Shown: positions 20,403-29,730, numbered from the stretch's first letter. The stretch is DNA of 30,205 nucleotides from Nemertoderma westbladi (GCA_032718475.1 JAUCBJ010005356.1:1-30205), one strand, 5' to 3'. Numbers and translations are program-made. The notes: a model not told the origin generated them from the sequence alone.

Positions 20403-23400
20403 ATGTCTGATACTAAGCAGAACCTGTCAGACAGTTTATTAGATGTAACTATCTGTGACTCAGATAGGGCTGTAGAACCGTCTAGACCTAAGTTCAGTTC
20501 ACCCCCTACTGTGAGGAAGGTCATACCTCCTGTAGTAATATCAGACCCTAGGCTAATCCAACACCGTAGGTCTATCATAGGCACTCGAGCTCAGGTCAAG
20601 CGGGACCAAGAAGCAGCGGAACAACAACAACCCGCGAGCCAAGAACTTATTTCTCAACGGCCCGACAGCTCCAGTAGTGAGGATACTGTAGAGCTGACAC
20701 CCGAGCGCGGGGCAAAGATGATGGATGCGGTTTATTCGGATCCCCTTCTCATCCTTCCTGCAGCCGTACTCACTAGGTTATTGATTGCGGTGGAAGAACA
20801 CCAGATCGATTGGGCGAGAAGTAAGCGATCGACTAAAGATAGTTATGCGGGATACACAAGGGAAGAACTGAAGTCTATTGTCGAGTCGCAATGGAACTTC
20901 CCCGGACTCGGACTCCCGTTTGATTTATCAGAAGCTGCCTGGGAAGACATACACCGGATGGGAGTAACCAAGGAAACCATCGATCCAGCTGTGTGGAAGA
21001 GGTCCGCAGCCGGATACGCACAGGGATTCTTCAGCTCTATGGAGCGATTAAAAGAACAACTGTTTCAACAACCCCAAGGACCTCAAGAGCAGGGACAGCT
21101 GCTTTATCAAGTTAGAGAAAGAATTCTACGAATCAGGCTAATATTATCGGCCTTGGAGGAGGCTTCTAAAAGAAGACAAGACACGTCGTTGCAAGTTGCC
21201 GTAAAGACTTGGTTTCAACGGGTGAGTCTCCAGGTTCAAGGAACGGCTCAGTGGAAAGCTCAGCTGGAGGAGCGCTCAACCCATGGAGAATCCACAGACG
21301 CTACCTTTTCCCAAGTGGAAAGTGAAGCGACAGCAGAGAAGCCGCATAAGAGGGATGCCATTGACATTTATCTGTCAGACTATCAACGTTTTTTAGGTGA
21401 TGAAGAGTTGAGGAGAAGGCTGGAAGGACTTAGCCCTAATAGTGAAGGAGCCAAGCTTGTGTTGGATGCAATTGATGTGGATATGAGAGCTGCGAATCAA
21501 GCTAAATTTGATGAACAACTCCGCATCACAAGAGTCCAAGAAGAACAAGTAAGGAAAAAACGTATAGAAGACAGAAAGAAAGCAGCAGTAGCAGCTGCAG
21601 AAGCGGAAAGAAAAGCAGCCAAAGAGGAAAGTAAAGCAGCCGAAATGGAAAGAAAAGTGGCAGCGGCAGAGGCAGAAGCGAAAAGAAAAGCAGCCGAAAT
21701 GGAAAGAAAAGCGGCAATGGCAGCGGCAGAAGCAGAACGGAGAGCGGCTGAAGAGATCGCCCAATTAGAATTGGAAAACATTCAGGAGAATCAAGACTGC
21801 ATAAATAAACAGTTAACAGCTAGTAATATGCAGATGATGAATCGATCTACTCCCAAAAGACAGGGATATACATCATCTGAGGAAGGCGATACCACCGATA
21901 CTGAAGGCAAATTAAATAGATCTCGTCTAAGCAGACGTAGAAGAACATCCCACCATCAGAAATTGCCTGATTTGCCTCCAGCTGTTAGAAGGCAACTAAA
22001 TAACACAAACTTAGGTAGTACAGAACCCACAGACCAAATAATTAAAATAGAAAGACTCCCTACTATAGTAGATGAGCCTGAAATAATTAGGCCTGTTCCC
22101 GAAGCCACCCTTTCGGTGGTAGAGACACCTGTACTCCCTGAACCTACCTCTAAATTCCCTCTGCACAGCACCAAGCTACCTGTGCCCAGCAGAACAGCCC
22201 ATGAGACAGTTCATGCCCTGGACTCCGAGCGAAATATTCATGATTTGTCGCCCGTTGTCCCTCGTATGCCCGCTACAACATTGGCGACTCCCGCTTCGAC
22301 GGTCGAATGGGTGGATGAGAGACGGCGGGGGATGGATCTCCTGCTCGGGCAGATGCAGGAGACCGTTCAGCAATTCAAGGGCACAGTAAGGGAAAGTAGG
22401 TTAGAGTTGCAAGAAGTGCAGCAAAGTATCGCGTTAGAACGCGATAAATTAGTAAATACTCAAAAGGGTATACCACCACCCCCGGTAACAATGTGTCAAC
22501 CTGTTAGGTCTGAAGTATCTCATGCGCAAGGTGTGGAGCCTACACGCATATATACTGCTAGCGAAGTAGAAACTCCTATAGTGAACCCTATTAAGGGTAA
22601 TTATAGACCTGTTGATAATGATATTCCCTATAGACCTGATCATAATCCAAGAAATTTATATACCGATAATTCGATATTAAATAACACGATGGCCCAAGAA
22701 AGTTTTACACGTCAAATGGCTAGAACCGAAGCCCGTCAAGCGGTAAAGGTGGGAGAGATAGTCAAGTTCAATGGAGATGAGATGAAATGGTTACCTTTTA
22801 ATGAATATTATAAAGATAACATACAGAACTCTGTACTATCTAATGGAGAGAAACTCAGATTCCTCATTGAGTGCTTGGAAGGATCTCCCAAGTTAATGGC
22901 GTTAAAGTTTATTGGACATCCAGACGGATTAAGACAAGTTTGGGATACACTAAACATCAGGTATGGTAATAGGAATTACATAGCTAAATATTTGTATGCA
23001 AAATTAGTAGCGCCCCAAAAGTTCATTAGCAGCGGGATAATAGAGTTTTCCGATGAGATTCAAGAGATCTGTAGACAATTGGATTGGTTAGGTAAGTCTC
23101 ATGAATATCAGAGTTCTATGGTTATTGGAGCCGTGGCTTCTACTTTACCGAAGGGTGGAGTAGGTACACGCTGGGATAAGAAAGTGTTATATATGATGGA
23201 ACAACAACGACGAGACCCTACCATGGCAGATCTCATGTCATTCTTAGATGGCGAAGTGAAATTACAGCTCATAAAGCAGTCCAGAGAGAAGACACCGGAA
23301 AACAAGGTAAGTGAGAAACCCGTCTCTAGGAGAAAGGTAACACCAGTGTGTTATACAGACGACGGCGAAAGCCAGACTTCTCAAGGAGAGGATAGCGGGA

Positions 23401-23705
23401 AAGACACTGAAAGATTTTATTATGTCAATAAAATGCCTAAAGATCAGGTAAGTAAATTCAAGTCTCGAACCAATGACAGGAGAGAACAGGTAAGAAAAAC
23501 TCCTCCTACGTCTCCCAAGAGAATTCAGGTGAGAAAGCCCGAAGAAAGAACGAGTGTGCACAATGTTATTCAAAATAAGGTAAGTAACATCAAACCGAAA
23601 TGTGCGCTATGTGACGGGATCCACCGTTTGAATATGTGTGATGAATTCCTGAAGAAATCATTAGCGGAGAGACGGGAAGTCATGTGGGATAAGCGGTTGT
23701 GTTAA
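20403..23705 (+). CDS. gag: BEL/Pao gag protein
   Basis: Gag of a BEL/Pao retroelement, 1100 codons; it would form the particle that packages element RNA. I start at ATG 20403 (MSDTKQNLSD); the frame is open to an upstream GTG, which eukaryotes would not normally use. The N-terminal 360 residues are polar without a known domain. Residues about 366-465 are an Ala/Glu/Lys/Arg-rich helix (repeats of AAEAERKAA type), very likely a coiled coil. Residues about 780-963 (FNGDEMKWLPFNEYY ... WDTLNIRYG) match the DUF1759 gag core. The C-terminus starts a zinc knuckle (CALC at about residue 1067) but meets TAA at 23703-23705 inside the second knuckle. The same frame then continues into protease. Eight splice-donor-like words lie at the 3' end and in the protease region. 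Confidence 0.9.
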   Translation: MSDTKQNLSDSLLDVTICDSDRAVEPSRPKFSSPPTVRKVIPPVVISDPRLIQHRRSIIGTRAQVKRDQEAAEQQQPASQELISQRPDSSSSEDTVELTPERGAKMMDAVYSDPLLILPAAVLTRLLIAVEEHQIDWARSKRSTKDSYAGYTREELKSIVESQWNFPGLGLPFDLSEAAWEDIHRMGVTKETIDPAVWKRSAAGYAQGFFSSMERLKEQLFQQPQGPQEQGQLLYQVRERILRIRLILSALEEASKRRQDTSLQVAVKTWFQRVSLQVQGTAQWKAQLEERSTHGESTDATFSQVESEATAEKPHKRDAIDIYLSDYQRFLGDEELRRRLEGLSPNSEGAKLVLDAIDVDMRAANQAKFDEQLRITRVQEEQVRKKRIEDRKKAAVAAAEAERKAAKEESKAAEMERKVAAAEAEAKRKAAEMERKAAMAAAEAERRAAEEIAQLELENIQENQDCINKQLTASNMQMMNRSTPKRQGYTSSEEGDTTDTEGKLNRSRLSRRRRTSHHQKLPDLPPAVRRQLNNTNLGSTEPTDQIIKIERLPTIVDEPEIIRPVPEATLSVVETPVLPEPTSKFPLHSTKLPVPSRTAHETVHALDSERNIHDLSPVVPRMPATTLATPASTVEWVDERRRGMDLLLGQMQETVQQFKGTVRESRLELQEVQQSIALERDKLVNTQKGIPPPPVTMCQPVRSEVSHAQGVEPTRIYTASEVETPIVNPIKGNYRPVDNDIPYRPDHNPRNLYTDNSILNNTMAQESFTRQMARTEARQAVKVGEIVKFNGDEMKWLPFNEYYKDNIQNSVLSNGEKLRFLIECLEGSPKLMALKFIGHPDGLRQVWDTLNIRYGNRNYIAKYLYAKLVAPQKFISSGIIEFSDEIQEICRQLDWLGKSHEYQSSMVIGAVASTLPKGGVGTRWDKKVLYMMEQQRRDPTMADLMSFLDGEVKLQLIKQSREKTPENKVSEKPVSRRKVTPVCYTDDGESQTSQGEDSGKDTERFYYVNKMPKDQVSKFKSRTNDRREQVRKTPPTSPKRIQVRKPEERTSVHNVIQNKVSNIKPKCALCDGIHRLNMCDEFLKKSLAERREVMWDKRLC

Positions 23706-24084
23706 AATTGCCTCAGACAAGGACACCAACGGCGAACCTGTTACTCCGACACAAGGTGTGCAAAGTGCGGTGCGAAACATCATATCTTGTTGCACACTGA
23801 ATTCGAGCGAAATAGTCCGAGTCAGGTAAGTGATTCCGAACTACATGTCCAATTCAGTGATGTGAACGACACTGATCAATCTGAGATGGAAGGATTCTAT
23901 ACGGACGAGTTCTCCGACGAAAACGAATCCTGTTACATGATAAATACCGCAGTGTATCGAGCACTCACGTATGAAAAAGATACAGACAGTGACCTCACTC
24001 TAACTACTTCTGATCGACAACCATCTTGGAAAGCGCCAACTTCCAATGTAGGAATCCGAGAATTTCCTGTAGTACAGGTAAGGG
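23303..24084 (+). other. Cluster of in-frame 5' splice-site-like sequences
   Basis: (A/C)AG followed by GTAAGT, GTAACA, GTAAGA, GTGAGA or GTAAGG occurs with GT at 23307, 23337, 23448, 23490, 23529, 23580, 23826 and 24078. All eight positions are in the same codon phase and encode Lys or Gln, then Val, then usually Ser or Arg. Seven of the eight fit AGGTRAG. It may be a peptide repeat, real splice donors, or both. Confidence 0.7.
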
Positions 24085-24500
24085 TCCACGGACCTAAAAG
24101 GAGTTATGTAGTGAACGCCCTCCTTGACTCCGGTAGTACAGGAACATTCATCGACAAAGAACTAGCCGAAGACATCTTTGCTGGACAACCAAAGTTTCGA
24201 ACTAAGCTAAACATGTCAGGAATTATGCAGGTTTGGAAATCTACAGTAACAGCGGATTATTATGTAGGTGCGTTGTCCACCCCCCAGGATGAACTAGGAG
24301 AACATAGTATAAGGTCAGTAAAAATGGTGGCGATAAAAAACTTCGCTACCACCCAAGTGGAACCTTATAACTGGGATGAGGACGATTTCACCCAGCAACT
24401 GGAAATACCTAGATTCAACACCGATTACCCTGGAGTGCAAATACTCATCGGTCAAAACGCGCATGAAGCGCTCGAGACATTGGAAAAACGGCCCGCTTAA
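23706..24500 (+). CDS. BEL/Pao protease segment after the gag stop
   Basis: Continues in the gag frame. It begins with the rest of the zinc-knuckle region (NCLRQGHQ, then CAKCGAKHHILLH), typical of BEL/Pao. After an acidic stretch comes a retropepsin-like aspartic protease: VNALLDSGSTGTFID with the catalytic Asp codon at 24126-24128, and IPRF...VQILIGQNAHEAL near the end. Proteases of this family cleave the element polyprotein. Translation would need readthrough of TAA 23703-23705, or the copy is dead. The first ATG after the stop is at 23787 in the surrounding frame, which would omit the zinc knuckles. The frame ends at TAA 24498-24500, exactly at the junction with the inverted half. The A17-type and reverse transcriptase regions that should follow are absent. 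Confidence 0.8.
   Translation, partial: NCLRQGHQRRTCYSDTRCAKCGAKHHILLHTEFERNSPSQVSDSELHVQFSDVNDTDQSEMEGFYTDEFSDENESCYMINTAVYRALTYEKDTDSDLTLTTSDRQPSWKAPTSNVGIREFPVVQVRVHGPKRSYVVNALLDSGSTGTFIDKELAEDIFAGQPKFRTKLNMSGIMQVWKSTVTADYYVGALSTPQDELGEHSIRSVKMVAIKNFATTQVEPYNWDEDDFTQQLEIPRFNTDYPGVQILIGQNAHEALETLEKRPA
24497..24500. other. Junction of the two inverted BEL halves
   Basis: Rightward gag-protease and leftward integrase meet here. The palindrome TTAA gives the protease its stop (TAA 24498-24500) and the integrase frame its stop (TAA, complement of 24497-24499). The true breakpoint is within a few tens of bases. Confidence 0.7.
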
Positions 24501-25609
24501 CCGCAACCGTTTTCTTGCTGCGCAAACCACTTAGTTCGAAGTTGTAGCGTAGGCAGATAATGTTTTTCGAAATGGTCAGCGAAACGACGGGATAACAACT
24601 GCATAAGTTGCCAAGTCTGCCGGCAGTATTCATCTCCGTCTGCGATTTCCGATCATGGAAGCATGGCTACAGGTTTCTTCAGTAGGAAGTGCGTGGGTGT
24701 TAGCGCTTCTAAGGAATCGGGACTCGATGAGACTGGCATAAGCGGTCTCTCGTTGAGATAGGCGGCAATTTCTTCCATTAACGTCCGCAAAAGTTCGTCG
24801 GTGAGATACGCGCGGCACGGCACTATAAAGTGAAATGCGGTCTTCACGCTCCGTATTAATCTCTCCCAACTTCCTCCCCACCAAGGGGCATCGGCGGCGT
24901 TGAAGGTCGAGCTAGACGCTGTTATCCTTAGCTGGTCGTCCACCTGTCTTTGGTTCCAATCTTTGACGTAAGCCTTCATTTCATTGTTGGCACCAATGAA
25001 GTTCGTTCCCTTATCAGATTTCATCGTGTTACTAGTTCCAAAGCGAGCGATCTGTCGGCGTAAGCTCAATAGAAAGCTGTTGGTAGATAAATCGTTCACC
25101 ATATCGAGATGGATAGCTCTACAAGTCATACAAACAAAGATGACACACCATCTCTTGACTATAGTTCTAGCACGATATACTTCAATAGGGCCAAATAAAT
25201 CTACACCGGTATTAGTGAAGGGTGGTTCATAGAAGCTTACCCGTTCCCTAGGTAATTCTGCCTCTCGCTGTGTTAAAGGCCTACTGAATGCTTTCCTACA
25301 GGGTATGCAGTTCCTAAGAACTTGGTTCAGAGCTCTACGGGGTTTATAAAAATAATAGCGGGTTCGAATTTCGCTAAGAACTCGTTCTCTACCAGCATGA
25401 TAAAGTTTACTGTGAACATCTACAATCATCTTGATTTGTATTTCAAGATTTCTAATGAGTATGGGAAATTTAGTGTCAAAGGATAATGGAGCATTAGTTA
25501 GTCTTCCTCCAACGCGTATTAACCCATCTATCATTGTGCTAGAGAAACGATCCCTTAAGCGCATCTGTGGATTTCTCAACAACAGGAAATACTTAATCGG
25601 AATCCTCAT
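24501..25609 (-). pseudogene. BEL/Pao integrase (one stop, truncated C-terminus)
   Basis: Integrase inserts element cDNA into the genome. The minus-strand order is: an H2C2 zinc-binding region (DVHSKLYHAGRERVL ... RNCIPCRK), then a DDE core with Asp in NTGVDLFGPI, Asp in KSDKGTNFIGAN (SDNGTNF is usual) and Glu in GGSWERLIRSVK, then LNERPLMPVSS and LTPTHFLL. All three catalytic acids are present. A TGA at 24653-24655 interrupts the tail, but the frame continues with tail motifs (YLPTLQLRTKW) to the junction near 24500, so the last C-terminal part is missing. A +1 frame change relative to RNase H occurs at 25593-25609. The methionine at 25609 is simply the first in this frame. Confidence 0.9.
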
Positions 25610-26696
25610 AGCATTGCAGGAGTCTCAGTATCTGTTTATTGCTTTCTTCATGCTCCTGGTAACTGATCTTCTCCTTTAGAAACCTGTCGGATATCTTGTA
25701 TTTGGGAAGATCTTTAACAACATGGATCTGCACGGATGTCAATGGAGCATTATCACTAGTGGTCTTTGTCCTGGAATAGTGATGATGAAAACATCGCTTT
25801 AAATATGTGACGGCCTTACAGAGCCGATTCCAGGAACTATAGTGATGTATAGCTCTCTGCAGGAGGGGTGAGAGTCCTTGCGAGACGTCTGGCGTTCCAG
25901 TTTTCCAATCTCTTTCTCGAATTTCCACAACAGACTTATTTGTGGCGAGGAATTGCGGATCCAAAGCATCGTCTCCGGAAATGTGTAGTACCGACAGATC
26001 TATCGCAGGTTTAAATAACTTCGATTTACTTGCCCGGGTTTTAGGTTTGACTTTCTCCGCTCCCTTGGCCTGTCTAATCTCCTCTGTAGTAAGATTAGGA
26101 GGCCATTCATCTTCTTCTTTGCTGAGGAAGTCGGGTCCACCTAACCAGTCTGGAGTATCTATCAGTTCTTGTGGAGTTGCTCCCCTGGAGGCGATATCTG
26201 CTGGATTAATCGTTCCGGGGCAATGTCTCCATTGATCTATCTTCGTGCGACTAAGAATAATAGCTACTCTGTTGGTAACAAAGACGCTGAACTGACAGAC
26301 TTCATTGGTAAGATACTCCAACACGAGTAAAGCATCGGTCCAATAAACAGTTTTCTCTAGTGGATAGTCGATCTGTTCTGTTACATTCCGGCCGATGGCC
26401 GTAGCGTATAGAGCCGCTTTTAACTCCGCTCGAGGAACCTTTAACTTGTTGTTAATCAAGGCCTTAGAGGTAACTAAGGCGACTTTTATTCCTACTGGAG
26501 TTTCAACTCTCAGGTAGGCTACTATACCTATTCCCATATCGCTGGCGTCTCCAAACACATGGAGTTGATAGGAATACGTAGGGAGAACATGACCAAAATA
26601 GGAACGGGAAATTATAAAGTTCTCGATGGCTGGTAGAGAATCTTCCCATTTCATCCACTTCTTTAATAGTTCTCCCATAAGCGGATCATCCCATGT
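25593..26696 (-). pseudogene. BEL/Pao RNase H segment (reverse transcriptase missing)
   Basis: Encodes the part of pol between reverse transcriptase and integrase. It opens TWDDPLMGELLKKW, a conserved start of the segment after reverse transcriptase in BEL/Pao. RNase H follows, with acidic residues in HVFGDASDMG, PRAELKAALYA, VYWTDALLVLEYL and NPADIASRGATPQEL; the last is a BEL/Pao hallmark. RNase H removes the RNA strand during cDNA synthesis, and its residues look intact. Upstream, within a few codons, the sequence becomes the LTR-end module, so gag, protease and reverse transcriptase are deleted. The frame stops at 25593-25595; integrase continues one frame over. The frame is open past ATG 26678 into the module, so no authentic start exists. 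Confidence 0.9.
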
Positions 26697-26697
26697 G

Positions 26698-27680
26698 TTC
26701 GCGCTTTCAGACCTTTGGCAGTTTAACCCGCCAAATTAAGATGTCTTCTAGATATTAAATCGCTTTTTAGCCTATGACAAGTATTTGATTCACTACACTA
26801 GTCGAAACCAATCCGTGCGCGACCATTCACCCGCTGGATATTCCCGGGAGATTGGGTTCGACGGTTTAATTTTATTGCTATGTAAGCCTAATGTATTATT
26901 CGACTGACAGTATTATATAATCTCTGACAATATTATTCACCTTCGGGAATATTAACAGTTCCTTTAGGACGCGGCGCTTTATCTATATAAACAGAGTTAT
27001 GACTTAAACTACTCACAACGATATGGCTTAATTATAATTCACATATATGGCGCATTCTTTAGGAATTGCTTCTTTAACAGACTCACTCATACGCAATGCT
27101 GCACAATACTGCACACTAATCTGCCAATCTTCACTGATTTTAATCACATATAAAAAGAACACAGACTGACTCATGTAGGGTCTATCAAATAACATTAGAT
27201 TCACTTCAAACCACTTTAACATAAGTCACAATCGTTATTGGTAACCTTTCTCTCTTACCTTCGGTATATCAAGAATATTGGGTGTCGGGGTTATTTCTCG
27301 TTATTCCAATATAATAATTCATCAACAAATATAATGAATAACCGACAACAAATAGCAGTATGCAGTATTCACAGATCAATCGTGCCAGTTTGTTTTGATA
27401 TTTACAGAGTTTAAAGTCAGTTTGTTGTTTGAATGCGTAATTGCAGTGATTCCATGAGAGTTAAAGGATATATGTCCTTATAATTAAACCTACTAGTGTT
27501 GAGCTAAAAAGCAGAAAGCACAAAACACTAAAAAGCCGTTCTTTCGTGGCTTTGAAAAACTCGTGACTACTGCTCTATACGAGGATACCAACTCCCTTAT
27601 TCCACGAAGCTCCCGTTCAACACAGAGAAAGAGCAGTGAGATAGGAAATTTTCAGTTCAGGAGCCTGTGATAGGTCAAAA
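26698..27680 (-). repeat. BEL/Pao right LTR-like region (inverted)
   Basis: Minus-strand counterpart of 15880-16806, leading into RNase H. Aligned anchors include CTCAACACTAGTAGG, GGTTATTCATTATATTTGTTG, GTGGTTTGAAGTGAATCTAA, AAAGAATGCGCCATATA and CCTAAAGGAACTGTTAATATT. Divergence from the left region is clear, including an indel-rich stretch at about 27370-27460, so the two are not recent twins. The outer boundary near 27680 is approximate. Confidence 0.65.
26701..26906 (-). repeat. Structured LTR-end module, copy C
   Basis: Third copy, read on the minus strand. The long stem is CCAATCT (complement of 26849-26855) with GGATTGG (complement of 26808-26814). The G-C pair of copy B is A-T here, changed on both arms. 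The terminal hairpin is TTTGGCGG with CTGCCAAA (26714-26735). It ends in AAAGCGC and then passes straight into the RNase H frame. Confidence 0.75.
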
Positions 27681-27989
27681 TCAAGGCTAACTCAAATTCT
27701 ATTGGGAGATACAAAAACAAGGCTATGACGCAACCTCCCTAGGCTTGTTGGTCGATTAAACAGAGCCCAGATGCCTGCGTACAGCAAATCAGCCAATAAG
27801 CTGGTAACTTGCACTATTTTTAGCTGTAGATCACTTTGAGAGTATTCTTAGCGACTGGGGGGAACTGGCCAACAAGGCAAACGAATCAGTTATCCCACAA
27901 AAGCTTTTACACCGCTCCCAGAAAATGGGATTTAAGTCTATAAAATATACAAAATCACAGTTTCTAAAATATAAAAATACTCTAAACAG
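27681..27989. other. Non-coding spacer
   Basis: Lies between the right LTR-like region and the unidentified gene. A TTGCGTCA word (complement of 27726-27733) resembles a CRE/ATF-type site. No gene is seen. Confidence 0.4.
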
Positions 27990-29193
27990 TTAGTCTTTCT
28001 TGCGCGGACGGCGTTTACGCAGTTTCTTGAGGCTAGCAAGAGTCCTTTTCTCTTTGGGGCGAGCCACTTTACGAGGTGGGCTGTAGCTCCTAGGCGAAGG
28101 GTGCAATATAATTGCATCAGAAGGTGCAGGGTTACGATCGGTATACCCGCCGGTCGAAGTACCTGGTTGATTAATATCAACCTCAGTGGAGTGAGGTCTA
28201 ACGGCCTTTAGAGCGCGTCTCAGGACAGCAGCTCCTACGGGTCCTTGACGGGTCGTCTGGACACTAGCGGTGGGTGGACCGTGAGTGGTGAGGAACTTTC
28301 TCGGTTTAATGGTTCTCTCCAGCTCGCGTTCTCGGGTTCGGTATTCATATGGGCGCCGAGATACTTCCTGGAGTTCAGGATGCGAGTTCACGAAAATGTC
28401 GCCATACTCAGGGTCCTGACGGATAAAATTGATCAGGTGATATGTGGTTATATCATTAGGGTTAACGTTTCTCAGGTATTTCCTGACAAACTTGGTGGAA
28501 ATACACTCGCCAACACGCTTCATTAACTCGTAACTTGGTACGCGTGTTTTCTGTTCAATCGACGCGAATAGATAAGGATGGAACGCGTAAACTCCCTCGT
28601 AAGCTCGTCCAGGGTAATAGCGATGTCGGGATTCGCAATTCGCATCCAGCGCTACTCAGTTTCTCCGCAGCTGAGTCTCTAAGACTGAGCTTGGTCAGCG
28701 CGCGATCTTTGAACTGACTATCGACGTTACGGAACGGAGTCAGAAAGCGCCGGAAACATTCGAAACGTATGAACTTATTGTGTTCGTCTAACTTGGCGAA
28801 TTTAGTTCCAAGTATTAACGGGTGAGCGCGTATGGTACGACTGCACACATCGGCTAGCCAACCGGCAAGTGCTGCGTTTTCAAAGATCGTGTATATAGCT
28901 AAGGAAGGGCGAAGGGGAACACTCATAAAGCTATATACGGCACCAGGCGCAGTTAATGGTCCATCAAAATATAAACGGGAGTAATGATCTCCATATACTT
29001 GCTGGTAATTTATAGGATTTCCAACTTTGAAATTCCAACCATATTCTTGAAAGGCAAGATGTCCGATGGATGTCCGTTGTACTTTAGTAATGCTGCTGGG
29101 TGTATTGGCATACATAGTGCGAAAGAAACCTCGGCCTTCGGCCCAAGGAGCAATCAGCTGAGTATCAACGAAAGGGTATGGAATGTTCTCCAT
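27990..29193 (-). CDS. Unidentified protein with basic C-terminal tail, split by a +1 frame change
   Basis: Two open frames in line on the minus strand: 28555-29193 (starting MENIPYPFVDTQLIAPWAEG) and a second, open from about 28656 through ATG 28523 (MKRVGECIS) to 27990. The second stays open about 44 codons upstream of its ATG with natural-looking sequence (YAFHPYLFASIEQ), while the end of the first looks out of frame (LRGSLRVPSL). One protein of about 400 aa with a +1 shift near 28650-28660 is the simplest reading. The N-terminal two thirds is mixed alpha/beta-like, with aromatic-rich stretches. The last 35 residues are Lys/Arg/Pro-rich (SPPRKVARPKEKR, then RKRRPRKKD), suited to nucleic-acid binding. 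No signal peptide or membrane segment is evident. I do not recognise the family. A virus- or mobile-element-derived structural protein is possible but unproven. Confidence 0.55.
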
Positions 29194-29552
29194 ATTCCTG
29201 TTGTATGCCTAATATGTCTTCCATTGATGGTAGAGAGCAGGGGAAGACCTATGTCGTATTCAGAAGTATTCCGAAATACGATCTCAGTAGGAGGATTGTT
29301 ACATTCGAGGACTATTTCCAACTGAATTTATCCCCAGTGCGATGAGGTAAACACCAGTTCAAAGATATGTTTGACTCAGTGGTTCTACATAAGATTTATA
29401 TCCCCAATCATTAAGGGAGGTGAACAACCAGATTTATGACACATAATGGTACCAGTTGTTCACAAACTATCCGCGTGTCCTTTCAGTCCTTGTTTCACGG
29501 TTGTGGACTTGAGGAAATTAGGAAGTGGTTGATTATCTAATCAAGAACGAGA
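29194..29552. other. Non-coding, upstream of the unidentified protein
   Basis: On the minus strand an in-frame TAG lies five codons before ATG 29193, so the protein is not extended upstream in that frame. Other frames are short and unassigned. Confidence 0.4.
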
Positions 29553-29730
29553 GGGTGGAAGTTGATATCATAAATATCAACAGAATATGACATGGACAGG
29601 AGGTGCGGACACCAATATTAGCATACAAATAAACAGTAAGGGGGTGGAGGTTGATATCATAAATATCAACAGAATATGACATGGACAGGAGGTGCGGACA
29701 CCAATATTAGCATCCAGATGAACAGTAAGG
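29553..29730. repeat. 89-bp tandem duplication
   Basis: Two adjacent units (29553-29641 and 29642-29730) share GTTGATATCATAAATATCAA, GACATGGACAGGAGGTGCGG and AACAGTAAGGG. They differ at a few bases. A partial third start follows. Confidence 0.9.

Noticed and set aside
21393-21781. Minus-strand open frames under the gag helix
   Set aside because: They are antisense reflections of the repetitive Ala/Glu/Lys codons in gag, with Phe/Ser/Leu-rich translations and no motif.
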